64,000 nt of DNA, from assembly GCF_043641665.1 (NCBI RefSeq), contig NC_092181.1, positions 1,718,421-1,782,420 of the forward strand, in the 5' to 3' direction. Positions 35,127 to 64,000 of the stretch are shown here, in pieces. Positions within the stretch are counted from its first letter, which is position 1; each line of letters opens with the position of its first letter. The stretch is from Enoplosus armatus (lineage: Eukaryota > Chordata > Actinopteri > Centrarchiformes > Enoplosidae). The translations under genes and the position numbers were made by a program. The notes beneath the pieces were generated by a model. It did no database searches, had not been told where the DNA came from, and saw only the letters and a list, made by a program, of their open reading frames with translations.

Positions 35127-36828
35127 CCCAGCAGATTGCACTCAATCTGGGACGTTAGGGCTAAAGGTCAAAGGGCCTGGTGTGGCGAAGGAAGGGGTAC
35201 TGAAAGAGACAGAGTTAGAGTTAGGTAAAGCAAAGAAAGAGGGGACGGAAAGGCAGAGTGACAAACAAAAGACAGGATGACAGAAACAGACAGAAAGAGA
35301 GAGACATGAGACATACCAGCTTCTGGGAAACAAAGTGATTTCAACATACTCTGACTACTGCGAGCACACAAGGAGAGACGCTTCAAACACGTCCAATGAA
35401 TCAAACAAAAGAAAGTCCCATTTTGTTCAAGTTGGTTCAGAAAGAGATTACCTTGGATTTAAATGTGCACCAGATGTTCTGCCACAGCTCAGTCAACCAT
35501 CCAGCAGCACAGGTTTCACACAGTCCTCTGAAGCTCCTTTGGGACACTGAATGGCAAAAATGTTATCAAACAATTTCTAAGAAATTAGAATAATGTTGAT
35601 AACATTCTCTGAGACACCTCTGTGAATTATGACTTCTCTAGATGTCTCACCTCACGGAGAAAAGAAAGTCTTCTGTCTGCCCCGAGTACAGATTTCTGTC
35701 CTCTCTTTCCTCTTGCGTTTGCTCGCCTGCTGCCAACTATCACTAATATTGCTTTTCGAGCAAGCTCATGTAAGGAGGAAATGAAGATGACATGGGGAAG
35801 AAGCAAAGAGAGAGAGAGAGAGTGAGTAGTGTGCATGTGAGTGTGTGTGGGACACTCCCTTCGACTACTGAATGTATTTATCATCCCTCAGCTGACACTT
35901 CCTTTTCTCTTCAGTTGCTCACTCTGCGACCATGTTCTGTTGACCACTTTGGGTTTGTTTTGTCAGTGTCTGCAGCTATTTTTTTTTTTTGTTGCCAGTT
36001 CCAGAGAAAGCACAATTGTTTTGTCTAGCTGAGCCATTCATTTGGAACATTACTAATCCATACTGAAGCATGCAGTGTGACATAGTTAAACACAGAAGAG
36101 GTGGCTGTGGAGGCGGGATCACCTGCATCTTAATTCATCTGTGCTTTAATGCAGCAGAGAGTTACTCTCACCTCACCCTGAGGCTAGTGCTATCTCACAG
36201 CCTCATAGCCTATGCCAACGTCTCAGGTGTTGCTTTTAGTGGAATTTTAGGATCTCATAATCTAATTTCAGCTGAACAACCTGCAGTGATTGAAGATGAC
36301 TAATGTGTTGCATAGGACAGGAATGTGCAACACATCTTTTTAGTTTTTTCCTGTTTACAGTCACTGCTTTGTTCAAGAGTTGCTTCACTTTAACTATTCT
36401 TGGCTTCTTCCTTTTTCTCTCATGGTTTTTATTATGGGTGATTTGTCAATACTTGCTTTCTGTTTTTGTGCTATTGTCTGCTCTTTTATGCTTGCAGCAC
36501 CCCACCAATGTAATTTCCACTTTACATATGTGTGAACAAACAAGCAGAAGTAAAGAACTGTAGGCAATCTGTGTTGCTTATAGATTTTTTTCTTTCTTCC
36601 TCTTATTCTTCTGTCATGTTTTCTTCTCTTTCTCTGCTGTTTAAATGCTGTGTCAGATGTGAAGAAGATCCGATATAAGTATTTGAGTTACAAAAAGAGA
36701 TGATTCACACTTTGTTCAGTGTGAAACGCTGAGTAATTTGAACCCAATCTGGGGTTTTTCTTTGTTGTAGGAGGAAGCAGTTTGTCGCGACAGACTCCAT
36801 ATGTTGAAACTGCACTACATACACTATA

Positions 36829-36889
36829 AAACACACACACACACACTCACACACACACACACACACTCACACACACACACACACACACA
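36829..36889 (+). repeat. (CA)n microsatellite, interrupted
   Basis: CA runs separated by CACT steps, upstream of tnfsf14. Confidence 0.9.
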
Positions 36890-38019
36890 AAAAGCACATT
36901 GTGTTCAATGGAGATAAAAACTCAGGGAGGACAGACGGAAGTCTACAGTCGTGGTGGTTTGTATTTGTTGAGTGTTAAATGCAGTTATTGAGAGAGAAAG
37001 AGATGGGCCTGGACATGTACGGGAGCCCAGACGCTGTTTACATTGATTGCAAAAATAGAACATATATTAATATATATATATATATTTCCATCTCCTCACT
37101 TTCCTAGCACATGTTAAATACTGATCTTTTTTCCTATTTTTGCAATATTTCCCATTTTACACACATGCCCCTGGTCCTTCACAAGATTTGCAGCGTTTCT
37201 TATTTTCTTCATATTTCCTTTTTTCTTTGTTGCTCATTCACAAGATAATAAGACTGACATGTCAAATGTTTGTTTAGGCTGTGGGTGTCCAACAGTGGTG
37301 GCCGTTTTCTTTGGTCATTGCTTTTGCCTGTTCTGTGAATCTGTAGTGATGAGGCTGCTTGAGCACCATGGGAAGGAGGACTTGCACTTCAGGAACAGTA
37401 CAGGTATAACTTATAACATTAATGATAAATCCATTCCCTTTAAGAGTCCCAGTGAGCCATTCAAGTAAACCAGCATGCACAATAGCAGGGCCCTGGCTGG
37501 CACTGGATCAATCCCAATGAATGTTATACCTATTGTTCAATAACCCATTTCTATAATTTGTGTTCTACAAAAGTGTCTACATTTTCAATGTGAAAAATAT
37601 GCACGATATATTTCCCTCAAAAAGGAATGAATGCACCAGAGCCATCGTTAGTAACACCTGTGACAAGTCAAAATGTCAGTGAGGGGCAGTGAAAATGCAC
37701 TGGTGAGTGTCTGTTATGTGGGCAATAGCAAATGAGTGAACGAGGAAGAGAGACACATCTTGGGAAAAACATAATGCTCATAATATTTACTGTCAATGCT
37801 TGGCAGCTGACACCTAAATAAAACCTGTCCATGTTAAGTTTATTACTTGCAGCTGTGTCTGTATGTGAAAATGATCCAACTCCAATGAGTGTTTGCGTCC
37901 TGTAGTGTGAGTCTGGTAAGTACACTTTTTTTGTCAACTGCTGTTTCTGAGGTCAAGAATGAAGTGTCGAGTTAGTAAAACATTTAAACCCGATTGTGAT
38001 ACCTGAAGAGTACGGTGGC

Positions 38020-38220
38020 CAACAAGGGCAAAGGCGCTACAAAACATTTGCACAAACGTGCTGCAGCTTCAGAAACGATGCAAATTCAAACACACGTAGA
38101 AAACCCCAAATAAAACGTGCTGCAGAATGCCAAAACAAGAACATTAACGAGCTGCAAATACAGGAACGATGCAAAATCAAAAACATACAAACCCCAAAAA
38201 ATGCAAATGCAACAGGCCTC
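38020..38220 (+). repeat. repeat with internal duplication
   Basis: Two related units: one around 38058-38108 and one around 38148-38198 share GCTGCA ... CAGRAACGATGCAAA ... TCAAA ... ACCCC. It may be a fragment of a fish repeat; no coding potential seen. Confidence 0.55.
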
Positions 38221-39013
38221 TAGGGGTGAGTGCTAAATAGAGAGAGAGACCAGATGAGAGCACGCTAACGCTAGCTACGTAAATCTGTTGCTCTTTTATA
38301 CTATTGTAAAAGACTAAAGCCAAAAGCACGCAACTCTTCTTCCCGCTTCAAAAACAAACACACTCTCTCATTTTTATGCATGTATTTTTATTGTTGTTAT
38401 TATTTGTATTATTATTTCTGTTGTTGATGATAATATAATCAATATTGTTATTATTGATATGATTATTATTATAATACAACTTACATACATCCACAACTTA
38501 CACAACATTAACAACTTCCTATTATTATTATTATTTATTTGTCATTAGCATTATATTTTCTTCCATTTCTGTGTTTTTATTTTATGTAGTTGACCTTGGA
38601 AACATCAAATGACAAAGACTTTACTAACTAGACACACACCACAGGATGCCCACACTCATTAAAGCTTATTCAACCATTTGAATTGCTTTTGAACAACTGC
38701 TACATAACCACAAAAGATCTAGTGCACAGTGAAATCTCCAGTCTATGGCTGCAACACCAGCAAGAGAGATGTTTCACAACCTGGCAACCCAAACGTTGTT
38801 CTTATCAGTATCATTAACTTAAACTTGTCTAAAAAATACTATAAATGGCTGATTATTCCTTAAATAAAGCCATTAAGTACAACCTATCCTTTATAAAAGG
38901 GTACAGTGATATTTGTCACTGCAGAGACATATAGCAGGAGCAGGTCACTTCCTGGTTACACAGTAGCTGTAACAGTTAGGATGGTTCTAAGTGAAAACCT
39001 CAGCCCTGCAGTG

Positions 39014-39088
39014 ATTGGAGGAGCATTGCTACTCTTCCTCCTCTGATTGGTCCGCGGCATTCCCCTTGTTCGTGGGCCTCCGTCCAAT
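39014..39088 (+). promoter_or_regulatory. cluster of three CCAAT boxes upstream of tmed1
   Basis: Inverted CCAAT (ATTGG) at 39014-39018 and 39046-39050 and a direct CCAAT at 39084-39088, within 165 bases of the start codon. No TATA box is evident, which fits a housekeeping secretory-pathway gene. Confidence 0.5.
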
Positions 39089-39175
39089 CACAACATCGCA
39101 AAGTTCTGCTGCGGAAGAGGGATGCGAAGGAGATGGCTGAATTTAGATAGCCCTGTGTTTGGGAATATCTTCACC

Positions 39176-42100
39176 ATGGACCTTCTCCTGAGGAAAGAGT
39201 GGAGCAGAGGACGGCCGCTTGTCCTTGCACTAGTGCTTGGGTGGTGTTTAGGGTCTGTGAGCTGTTTCGGACAGAGCCTAGACAGCGAGTTCACGTTTAT
39301 GCTGCCAGCCGGAAGATCGGAGTGTTTCTTTCAAACAGCAATAAAGAATGGTACGATGGAGGTCGAATATCAGGTAACTGTGTGTGTATTCAGCAGACAT
39401 AATCACTCAGTGTGTCCACGTTGACATGCTATCTGTTAACTGACTTAAAACAGCGATACAGGGGTACGATGTTGAAGGCTAACAGCTACTAACCGTTACT
39501 CCTTTAGCTAGCTGAGACTCTACGCTTTGCATATTTCCATAAGCCAGCATTAAACCGGAGCTGTAAGCTAATGACAGCCCACATTCTTCCATTAACTTCA
39601 TAGTGTGGGAGTTATCGTGACCAATTTAATAACCGCCTACTGTAACTCACGTTTTCCCGGAAACGGCGATAAACTGTAGCAAAAATCCATAACGTCAAGT
39701 CAAACTTTAGATTGCAATAAAAGTAGTACGCCTCGAAAGAGATCTACACAAGTACTTCCCTTAGAAAGATCAGTGATAACAAAATACAGGAAATTAGATA
39801 ATACACCACACATTGCTCATACTAGGTCTGAATGAGTCACTATGTCAATGATAGGCTGTGTGTCTGATAGTTTCAGATCCTGGTATCCAGCAGGTTGAAG
39901 TCCTGAAGCGAGGTCCTGGTCCTGGCCCAGGGAACAACTAACAAGGGGCCTAGGAAGGACAAAACCCCATAACGTGCCTGTTGTCTGACATTTATTCAGG
40001 CACAAGTTTTTGCAATTGTGTTTATTTACCAGATGCCAACTCATAATAAGTTCATTTAACACTTTGAGTGATTTTGAACACCTGCCTCAGGAGCAGTGAA
40101 ATCTCCAGTCTACTGCTGCAACTAACAATTATTTTCATTATCCATTAATTTGCATTAGTCTTTTCTTCATTAATCATTTGGCCCGTAAAATGTGAGAAAA
40201 TAGTGAAAAACAACCATCACAATGACCCGGAGCCCGAGGCAATGTCTTGTTGGGTTTGTCGAAAAAAACAGTACAGAACCCAAAGATGTTCAATTTACTA
40301 TCATAGAGGTCAAAGAAAAGGAGCAAATATTCACACATTAGAGATGCTAGAAGTTGTGAATATTCTGCATTTTTGCTCAAGAATAGGACTTGAATGATTA
40401 ATCAATTGTCAAAATTGTTGCTGATTAATTGATCAGCTAATTGTTTCAGCTCTACTACTGTCAAAACTGTGCAACACCATATAAATGTGGCTTTTAAAAA
40501 CAGGGACACGTCTCACGTAAAGTTCCACTAGTTAGCAGTGTGTTTGTTTAGTGGGAGAGTCTCAATCTAAGAGACGACAACAAACGCTCCCTTGAAAGGC
40601 TCACGTAATCTCTCTTGAAAATGTATGGCCTTGTGGTTAAGACGCACACCATGTAACTGCAAAGTACCATCCCGGCTGTCATACCCCTCTATCTGTCCAC
40701 ATGCAGTATTTCCCGTCTGTATATCTACTGTCACTATCAATTAAAGGCAAATTACCAAAAAAATAATCTTTCAAGAAAAAAAAAGTGATTGACTTCTTCA
40801 GAATATAATTTGTGAGCTTGTTGCTCAGTGTGTGTGTATTTGTGTGTGCACATCCAGGTGATAGCGGGGGCCGGTATGGATGTAGACTTCACCATCCTCT
40901 CTCCAGAAGGCATCCGGCTCATCATGGAGTCTCGGCGCTCTGACGGAGTCCACGTGTTAGTGATAGCTCACACTGGCCTGAATCCTTGACCCATGTTTCA
41001 TATTGCTGACACTGCACTGTTGGACCTGTCTGTTTTATCTTTGACTTGATTTCCTGCTATTCCAGGGTGGAGCCTACACAGGAGGGAGACTATCAAATCT
41101 GCTTTGACAACAGCTTCAGTCGCTTCTCAGAGAAGATGGTGTTCTTTGAGATCATCATCGACGGTCAAGGAGGAGATGTGGGTGGAGATGAAGAGTGGGC
41201 AGGATTGGAGGAGCCCGATGGAAGCCTTCTGGAGTACAAGCTGGAGGACATCCGGGTGAGATGCTTGTTTTGGGGTTTAGAAATGAATTCAAACAAGGAA
41301 ATCTAGTTCACCATGCAGCTGACCTTTTGTAGATTTGCTCAACCAATGTCATCCAGGCAGGAAGGGAGGACAAATAGTTGTCACAGGACCGTTGTGTGGA
41401 TGCAACCCAGGTCAGATTCTTCATGTTTTATTGAAACATGAATAGAGTGAAGACAACTTTTTTAGGATTAGATCTGTCCATGCTATTGCTATACTATTAA
41501 TTGAAGCTTGAAAACAGTCAGCAAGTTGATTGTTTTTTGCCTTGGTTCACGAACTATTAAGCTTTCCTTTTCTTTTTCATTGTCAACAAAACTCATGAAA
41601 AGACCAAAACATCTTACATCTGTAGTTTATTTTGAGTCAATCCCAAATATACGCTGTCACTAAAGCACCAAATGTGTATTAATCCGCAGCTGAAAATAGT
41701 CCCCGACAAATACACTATTTACTCCTGTTTTAGTAATGTTTGCCAAAAACTACAGAGTCCAATGAAACTATATATCTCTGACCACTTTTCTTTCATCTTC
41801 AGTAGGAAGACATTGGGGAAGTGGGAAAGTATTGAAAGACTAACACACTTTTGTTCTGATCTTCTCATGGAATCTGCTGACAGTATGGAAAATACAGAAT
41901 AACGTCAGCCAGTATGCATTACGTCCAAGCATCTGACGCCCAACCACCAAATCCTTCCAAAAACATGAATTGCAGCAGAATGATTCAGTTTCTGTTGGCA
42001 TCGGAGGGCAATTTGAGCAAAAGCACCACCAGTCGCTGTTTGCTCTCGGCAGCTGAGGTTCTGGATGGTCCCCGCCGGCTATATCCTCCTAATGCAGCCG

Positions 42101-43111
42101 CAGCCTCGGCCTCCTTCTGCTGCATTTCTTTGGCCGTATACTCTGGCCCGAGTGAATACGGCTGAATACATACTTAATATGAGTCAGCCAAAACACTGTC
42201 AAATATATCCTCGTCCATAACAACCGCTGCACTCATATATATATTTTGGGATGCCATTTTCGCTGTTGGAACCATAGCTAGTTTGCAGTACAAGCGAGCA
42301 AGCCTGTAGTTCTTCATCGCCTCCAACTACACCACTATACACGCCAAATGACGGCGCTGGTGCCAACGGATTTTGCTTCTGGGCCCCAGAGACACAGAGA
42401 ACATCAGCAACAACTGGATTTTTTCACACTATATCTCTAACTCAGAGAGATGGAGATAAGGTTGAAAATTGGGCAAATGGTCGTAACTGCTAACACCAGC
42501 TAGAAACATTAGCTACACTGTGGATCAGACTAGCTAAACCAAACCACTGTGGAAAATAAACTTGTCAGGCACTGTTACCACAGCACTCACCAGAGGATGT
42601 GTTAGCAATGACTCAAAACTGTACTTGTGACACCATCACGTCCATTTTATTTCCTCTGTCTCATACTCCCACTTCTCTCCCATTACAGCCGTCACTTTGT
42701 GAAAGCCCTAAAACTTTCCTCCCAATTTCCTCAGGAGTCCATGGAGTCTCTGCACAGACGCTTGGAGCGCAGTCGGCAGATGCAGACGGTGTTGCGGGCT
42801 TTTGAGGCACGGGACCGAAACCTTCTGGAAGACAACCTGTGGAGGGTCTCGTTCTGGTCCTGTGCCAGTGTGCTGGTGATGCTATGTGTGGCCCTTACCC
42901 AGGTAAATGGTGCGCTCATTAAACTGCTGGTGGTGGTTTGGGGTAATCGCATTTCTGGGGGTTTATAAACTCAAGAAAGACATTTTAATCTGTTAATCTG
43001 TACACAGTTTGAATCGTGTCCCCAACATCATGCTGTCTGTGTTCATTTCTCCTCTCCCAGGTCTACACTGTCCGTAAACTGTTTGACGATAAGCGGAGGG
43101 TCTGCACATAG
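39176..43111 (+). CDS. tmed1: Transmembrane emp24 domain-containing protein 1 (p24 gamma-1)
   Basis: Type I p24 family cargo receptor cycling between ER and Golgi in COPI/COPII vesicles. Exons 39176-39373, 40858-40955, 41066-41255, 42735-42902, 43061-43111; 705 nt, 234 residues. N-terminal signal peptide ([17 protein letters not shown]), GOLD domain from about residue 40 with the paired cysteines in RSECFFQ and QICFDNSFS, luminal coiled coil ([24 protein letters not shown]), one helix ([18 protein letters not shown]), and a short tail [11 protein letters not shown]. The ATG at 39176 sits in a strong ACCATGG context and puts the signal peptide first; an in-frame ATG at 39122 would add 18 residues and is less likely. 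The exon 2 donor is GTTAGT at 40956, chosen over the nearer GTGTTA because only it keeps frame. Confidence 0.95.
40115..40460 (+). repeat. dispersed repeat B (tmed1 intron 1)
   Basis: Typical phrases: CTGCAACTAACAATTATTTT, TTTGGCCCGTAAAATGTGAG, ATTTACTATCATAGAGGTCA and TTAATTGATCAGCTAATTG. Related copies lie at about 20500-20835, 51940-52165 and 52375-52630, and fragments at about 2835-2945 and 60220-60260. Confidence 0.7.
40622..40765 (+). mobile_element. degenerate tRNA-derived SINE in tmed1 intron 1
   Basis: GGCCTTGTGGTTAAGACGC resembles an A-box head, followed by CACCATGTAACTGCAAAG and a body with TCTATCTGTCC and AATTAAAGGCAAA. The tail resembles that of the SINE at 49843. Confidence 0.5.
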
Positions 43112-44130
43112 AGGGATTATTTTGCAGAGATGAAAAGACAGCCTGGGAAGGAGAACAATTCGACACAAGATGTTCAGCTGGTTACCCGTTCAGATGATGC
43201 TCCATTCTTTTTCCTTTTGTCTACATGAACACCAGCCTTCAACATTACTTTTAGTTCTTGTTGTTGTTTTTAGATCAGTTTGTGAGCAATAATTATATAT
43301 GATTAAATCATCAAGGGTAACCATATGAGGAAGAGATTGAGTTAGTTAGTTGTTTCATTTAATTTAGTGCCTTTTAATGTCAAATCTTACCACAAACCAA
43401 CGAGGAAACATATTGTGAAAGGCACTGCCTACACAGCCAGACCAATAAATGTTGTAGTGTAGCAGCCGTCCTACGTTTCTGAAACCTGTGAGAGGTTTTT
43501 GGAACTTTTCATTAAAGGTGAAATAGTCCTTAAAGTTCAGATATATGACACAACTCAAAAACGTATCCACAGAACTACTAGTTTGCCGGTTTACAAGGAT
43601 AACAATGTGCAATAGTGTTGTTGGCGTATTTGTTCTTCCTGACAGTTTAAGATCCTCCATAATATTAGTGATTTGCCCATTTGACCAGGTCTTTCCTTGG
43701 TTACAGCCTTGTTGATGGTTAGCTTTTTTTTGGGATGTTACAGATTTTTTTAACGTGCCAGTTCAAGTCCATGCTGACGTGTTGACAAATAAGAATGTAG
43801 AATAAGAAGGGATGATTTCCAGTGTGATTACCAATAATGTACATGTGTCAGTACTCAGACAAATATGGAGTGCGGAGTGTTAGATGTGTGTTTGTATGTT
43901 TCTGGCTTCTGTTCTGTCTTCTTAGATGATCAAACTTGCTTTTTATTTTTCAGGTGAATGTTTATGTCAACAAAATGTGACATTTTTTTTCTTTTTTTTC
44001 TAAGAACAGACTTTTATTACATATCCTATATAACAATTAAAAATCAGGTTTACATGGGAGTCATTGATATTAATAAATGCATTTTTTTTTACACAGGAAA
44101 TACTTGGTTTGATGTGAGTTGCCTTTGTAG

Positions 44131-44136
44131 AATAAA
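44131..44136 (+). terminator. poly(A) signal AATAAA of tmed1
   Basis: AATAAA followed by a T/G-rich stretch about 1.0 kb after the tmed1 stop. An earlier AATAAA at 43444-43449 could give a shorter 3' UTR. Confidence 0.5.
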
Positions 44137-44786
44137 AACTGGTAAAACAGAGCTGACAAATGAATAATCTCTTTAAATGTGTTCTGTGATGACTTGTAGT
44201 AAAAGCATGCTGTGATGAATTCCAGCAAAAAAGTTCATTAGAATCTGAAGTTAAACAAACGTGCCACTACAGTTAAGTAAAAACTCTAGCTTTGTCTCAA
44301 AGGCAGTTTTTTTGACATGTTTCACGATCAAATGACAGCATATGGTGTCGTTTGGCACAGCTGCAAAACCCCAAGAAACCATTTATTTGGTCATTTCTTG
44401 TATCTTTTAGATTATTACAGACGCACTTTATTTGTGCTGGTGTAGCTCCCCCTAAAATCTGACCTTACAAACTTATTAAAGCATTTACGAAAAACAACTT
44501 TGGCTTTATCTGACATTAAGTTGAAGCTGGTATAAAGGTTAAATATTTGATCGGGTACTTGAAGAATCAGCATGAATGAACTGCACTTATTGATAACTAG
44601 TAATATCTGAAAAACATTAAATTTGTTGAAATTGTCAAATTGCAGCATAAAGTGACAACTGTGGTTGCCAGAGAGGAGCTTATGAGTTAAATTTACATTT
44701 ATAGTTCATGGTGTGCACAAACAATATGCACATTATACAGTATCTAGCAATAAAAGAAAAGAAGATGTAGCAGGAGTGTAAAATAC

Positions 44787-44792
44787 TTTATT
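44787..44792 (-). terminator. distal minus-strand poly(A) signal
   Basis: AATAAA on the minus strand about 500 bases past the candidate alternative dnm2 stop. It could serve the alternative terminal exon. It lies only about 650 bases from the tmed1 signal on the opposite strand, so the two genes converge closely. Confidence 0.4.
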
Positions 44793-45295
44793 CTTTAGTC
44801 TTGAAAGAGGACATTACAATATACTGTATGTGTATTGTTTCAATATTCAGTTTTAATTTGGCAGTTTTCTTCCATTTACTCGTTGACTCATATTTCAAGA
44901 GAGGAATTATGAGACAAAGTATTTCAGTTGTACTTACAGGTAAAGAGAAAAACATGATCTTTGATCTACAGTATATATTAAATACTGTGTACAGAGGTCG
45001 TCAGTATTTTTGTATTGTTTCATTTATTTGCAGTAAGATCATTTTACATTGTGGACTGAAGCAAGCCCAACACACACAGGATGTCAGCTTTGGTCCAGCC
45101 ACAACCATATGTCATAATTTACACCGATTATTTCAGCATCTTTCCCTGCCTTTAATGTCCTTAAATTCCTAAAAAGACTGTTTTCAGAAATGCACACAGG
45201 AAACAGACGACAGCAACTCTTTGGTACACCTGAACTTCTAATGCCAAGTGCACCAGGCAGAGCAGACTCTACAGAGTCCAAGTCGAAGGGGTCCT

Positions 45296-45335
45296 TCACC
45301 ACTGGTTGGGACGGGAGGGGACTTGTGGAGGTCGC
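45296..45335 (-). CDS. dnm2: candidate alternative terminal exon of dnm2
   Basis: CACACAG on the minus strand is followed by a segment which, joined to the exon ending at 46947 (phase 2), reads RRPPQVPSRPNQW then stop. PPQVPSRPN is the kind of SH3-binding motif found in dynamin proline-rich domains. An AATAAA on the minus strand lies at 44787-44792. No transcript evidence is available here, so this is a prediction. Confidence 0.45.
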
Positions 45336-45574
45336 CTGTGTGAGAAGACCGTGAAAAGATTTCCAGTCAGTTTCTGATCGCAAGTGGATCAGTAACACAC
45401 ACAGCTGACGGACATAATGGAGAGGGAAAAGATCTCTAGAAAACAGAGGATTGCATACCTTTATTTATCCCTGCCCGGCTCTACGAACAGCCCAAAAGCA
45501 ATGAGTAACACTATCTGTGCTGTGCGTTGCCACCGGCAACCACGGTTACCATGGTAACCCAGAGCTCCATCATA

Positions 45575-45598
45575 AAGGAAGGAAGGAAGGAAGGAAGG
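45575..45598 (+). repeat. (GGAA)n repeat
   Basis: About six GGAA units between the two candidate dnm2 3' ends. Confidence 0.9.
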
Positions 45599-45893
45599 TC
45601 ATGCCAGGCAGCAAGCAGAAAAGTGAAACGTTCTTGTTCTGCGCGGCTGTCTCCATTTGACTATCGTACAAGTCAGAAGGTCTTGACCTGGACTCTGTCG
45701 TGTAATACAGTGACAGGAAGTACATGTACTGCATGTTTACCGTCTGTGGACGGAAACGGAAGATCAAACAACAGATGCGACAAGAGATGAGTTATAAAAT
45801 AAAAAAAAGACGACCAAAGAAAGGCTTGGTGGTGCATGAGAATTTGAGAAAAGAATTGAAGTAGTGAGAACAAGCATCAGCCACCACACCTTC

Positions 45894-45911
45894 TTTATTT
45901 ATGCCTTTATT
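45894..45911 (-). terminator. poly(A) signals for the main dnm2 transcript
   Basis: Two AATAAA hexamers on the minus strand (45906-45911 and 45894-45899), about 720 bases beyond the stop at 46627. Confidence 0.5.
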
Positions 45912-46626
45912 CAGTCCGTCACTTTATACACCTCCTGAAAGAGAGGCCCCTTTTCTTTACATGATCCCTTTTTTTATTATGGCTTTAAGGTGATAATAAG
46001 TAATTGGAAAAATAGTTTTTGCTCCAGGCACTTGGATCCAAATTTCACCAAGGTTGAGCAGTGGTGGGAGGTAACTGTCAGAGGCACTCTGACCTCAACC
46101 CTACTACACTTATACTACATACTGAAGCCTACTGGTCAGTCTAATTTTAATAAGCTCATTTTGAAGGCTACCTACAATGAAGAGAAAAAAGATGTGCTGC
46201 TTACTTAATGAGGTGCTTAGTGTGTAAGATGTCTGACAAAACGTTAGCAAGTAATCAAACTCATGAAAAAATGACTTCTAAAACCGTTTCCTTAACATTA
46301 TATAAAAGTTATTTCATTTCAAATGAAACGAGCAAAATTCAAGATGACTTGCTGGTTCATAACCTTTGAGTCAATAAAATCATCAAATGTATCCCTTTTC
46401 ATAGTGCGAAATGCAGAAAATGTCATCATATATTTTGTTAAAAAAGCTACCTACACATAAAGTCAAAATTACATACATAATGCTTCTGAAATGCACAGAC
46501 TGAAACAGCATGAGATTACCAGTTACAGTAGGACAATGTTTGTAGTTATAGGAATATACAGGAAAAACAAACAAGACTGCTCAAGAGAAATATAAAGGAG
46601 AGGTGTTTTTGTATGCGTGTGTGTTT

Positions 46627-64000
<17,374 letters not shown>

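Larger units (their letters stand above)
35130..39000. other. intergenic region between tnfsf14 and tmed1
   Basis: No exon recognised. It contains a (CA)n block at about 36829-36889, a TA repeat at about 37065-37085, a repeat with internal duplication at about 38020-38220, and very AT-rich ATTATT sequence at about 38380-38560. Confidence 0.55.

Noticed and set aside
45084..45398. Minus-strand 104-residue frame (starting MLLIHLRSETDW) as a separate gene
   Set aside because: It has no recognisable domain. The dynamin-like reading of the same DNA is in a different frame and fits the splice phase better.

Overview
The window is from a vertebrate nuclear genome, almost certainly a ray-finned (teleost) fish. 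All genes have GT-AG (a few GC-AG) introns. The introns are compact, dinucleotide and tetranucleotide microsatellites are dense, and several dispersed repeats of a kind common in percomorph fish genomes recur. The species cannot be named from the sequence. Six protein-coding genes were reconstructed exon by exon, checking reading phase across each junction.

Layout: (1) 438-13852, plus strand: 3' two-thirds of adgrl1 (latrophilin-1, an adhesion GPCR), from the end of its lectin domain to the PDZ-binding C terminus; earlier exons lie to the left of the window. (2) 16506-21385, minus: a complete six-exon lipid phosphate phosphatase, closest to PLPP3. (3) 27792-28900, plus: a complete three-exon TNF-superfamily ligand (TNFSF9/CD70-like). 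(4) 32871-35126, minus: a complete six-exon tnfsf14 (LIGHT)-like ligand, tail-to-tail with the previous ligand. (5) 39176-43111, plus: complete five-exon tmed1 (p24 cargo receptor). (6) 46627-62103, minus: complete dnm2 (dynamin-2) with mutually exclusive exons 10a/10b, a 12-nt microexon, two GC-AG introns and a candidate second terminal exon. tmed1 and dnm2 are tail-to-tail. 62104-64000 holds no recognisable gene.

The gene set (ADGRL1, a PLPP, TNFSF9/CD70/TNFSF14-type ligands, TMED1, DNM2) mostly has counterparts on human chromosome 19p13, so this looks like a rearranged piece of that conserved block. Functionally the genes are not one pathway: a synaptic adhesion receptor, a membrane lipid phosphatase, two immune co-stimulatory ligands, an ER-Golgi cargo receptor and the endocytic fission GTPase. 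Nothing here is an operon or defence system. The most unusual items are a tandem W-R-G-G repeat in the latrophilin cytoplasmic tail, the microexons, the GC-AG introns, and a proline-rich alternative dynamin terminus.
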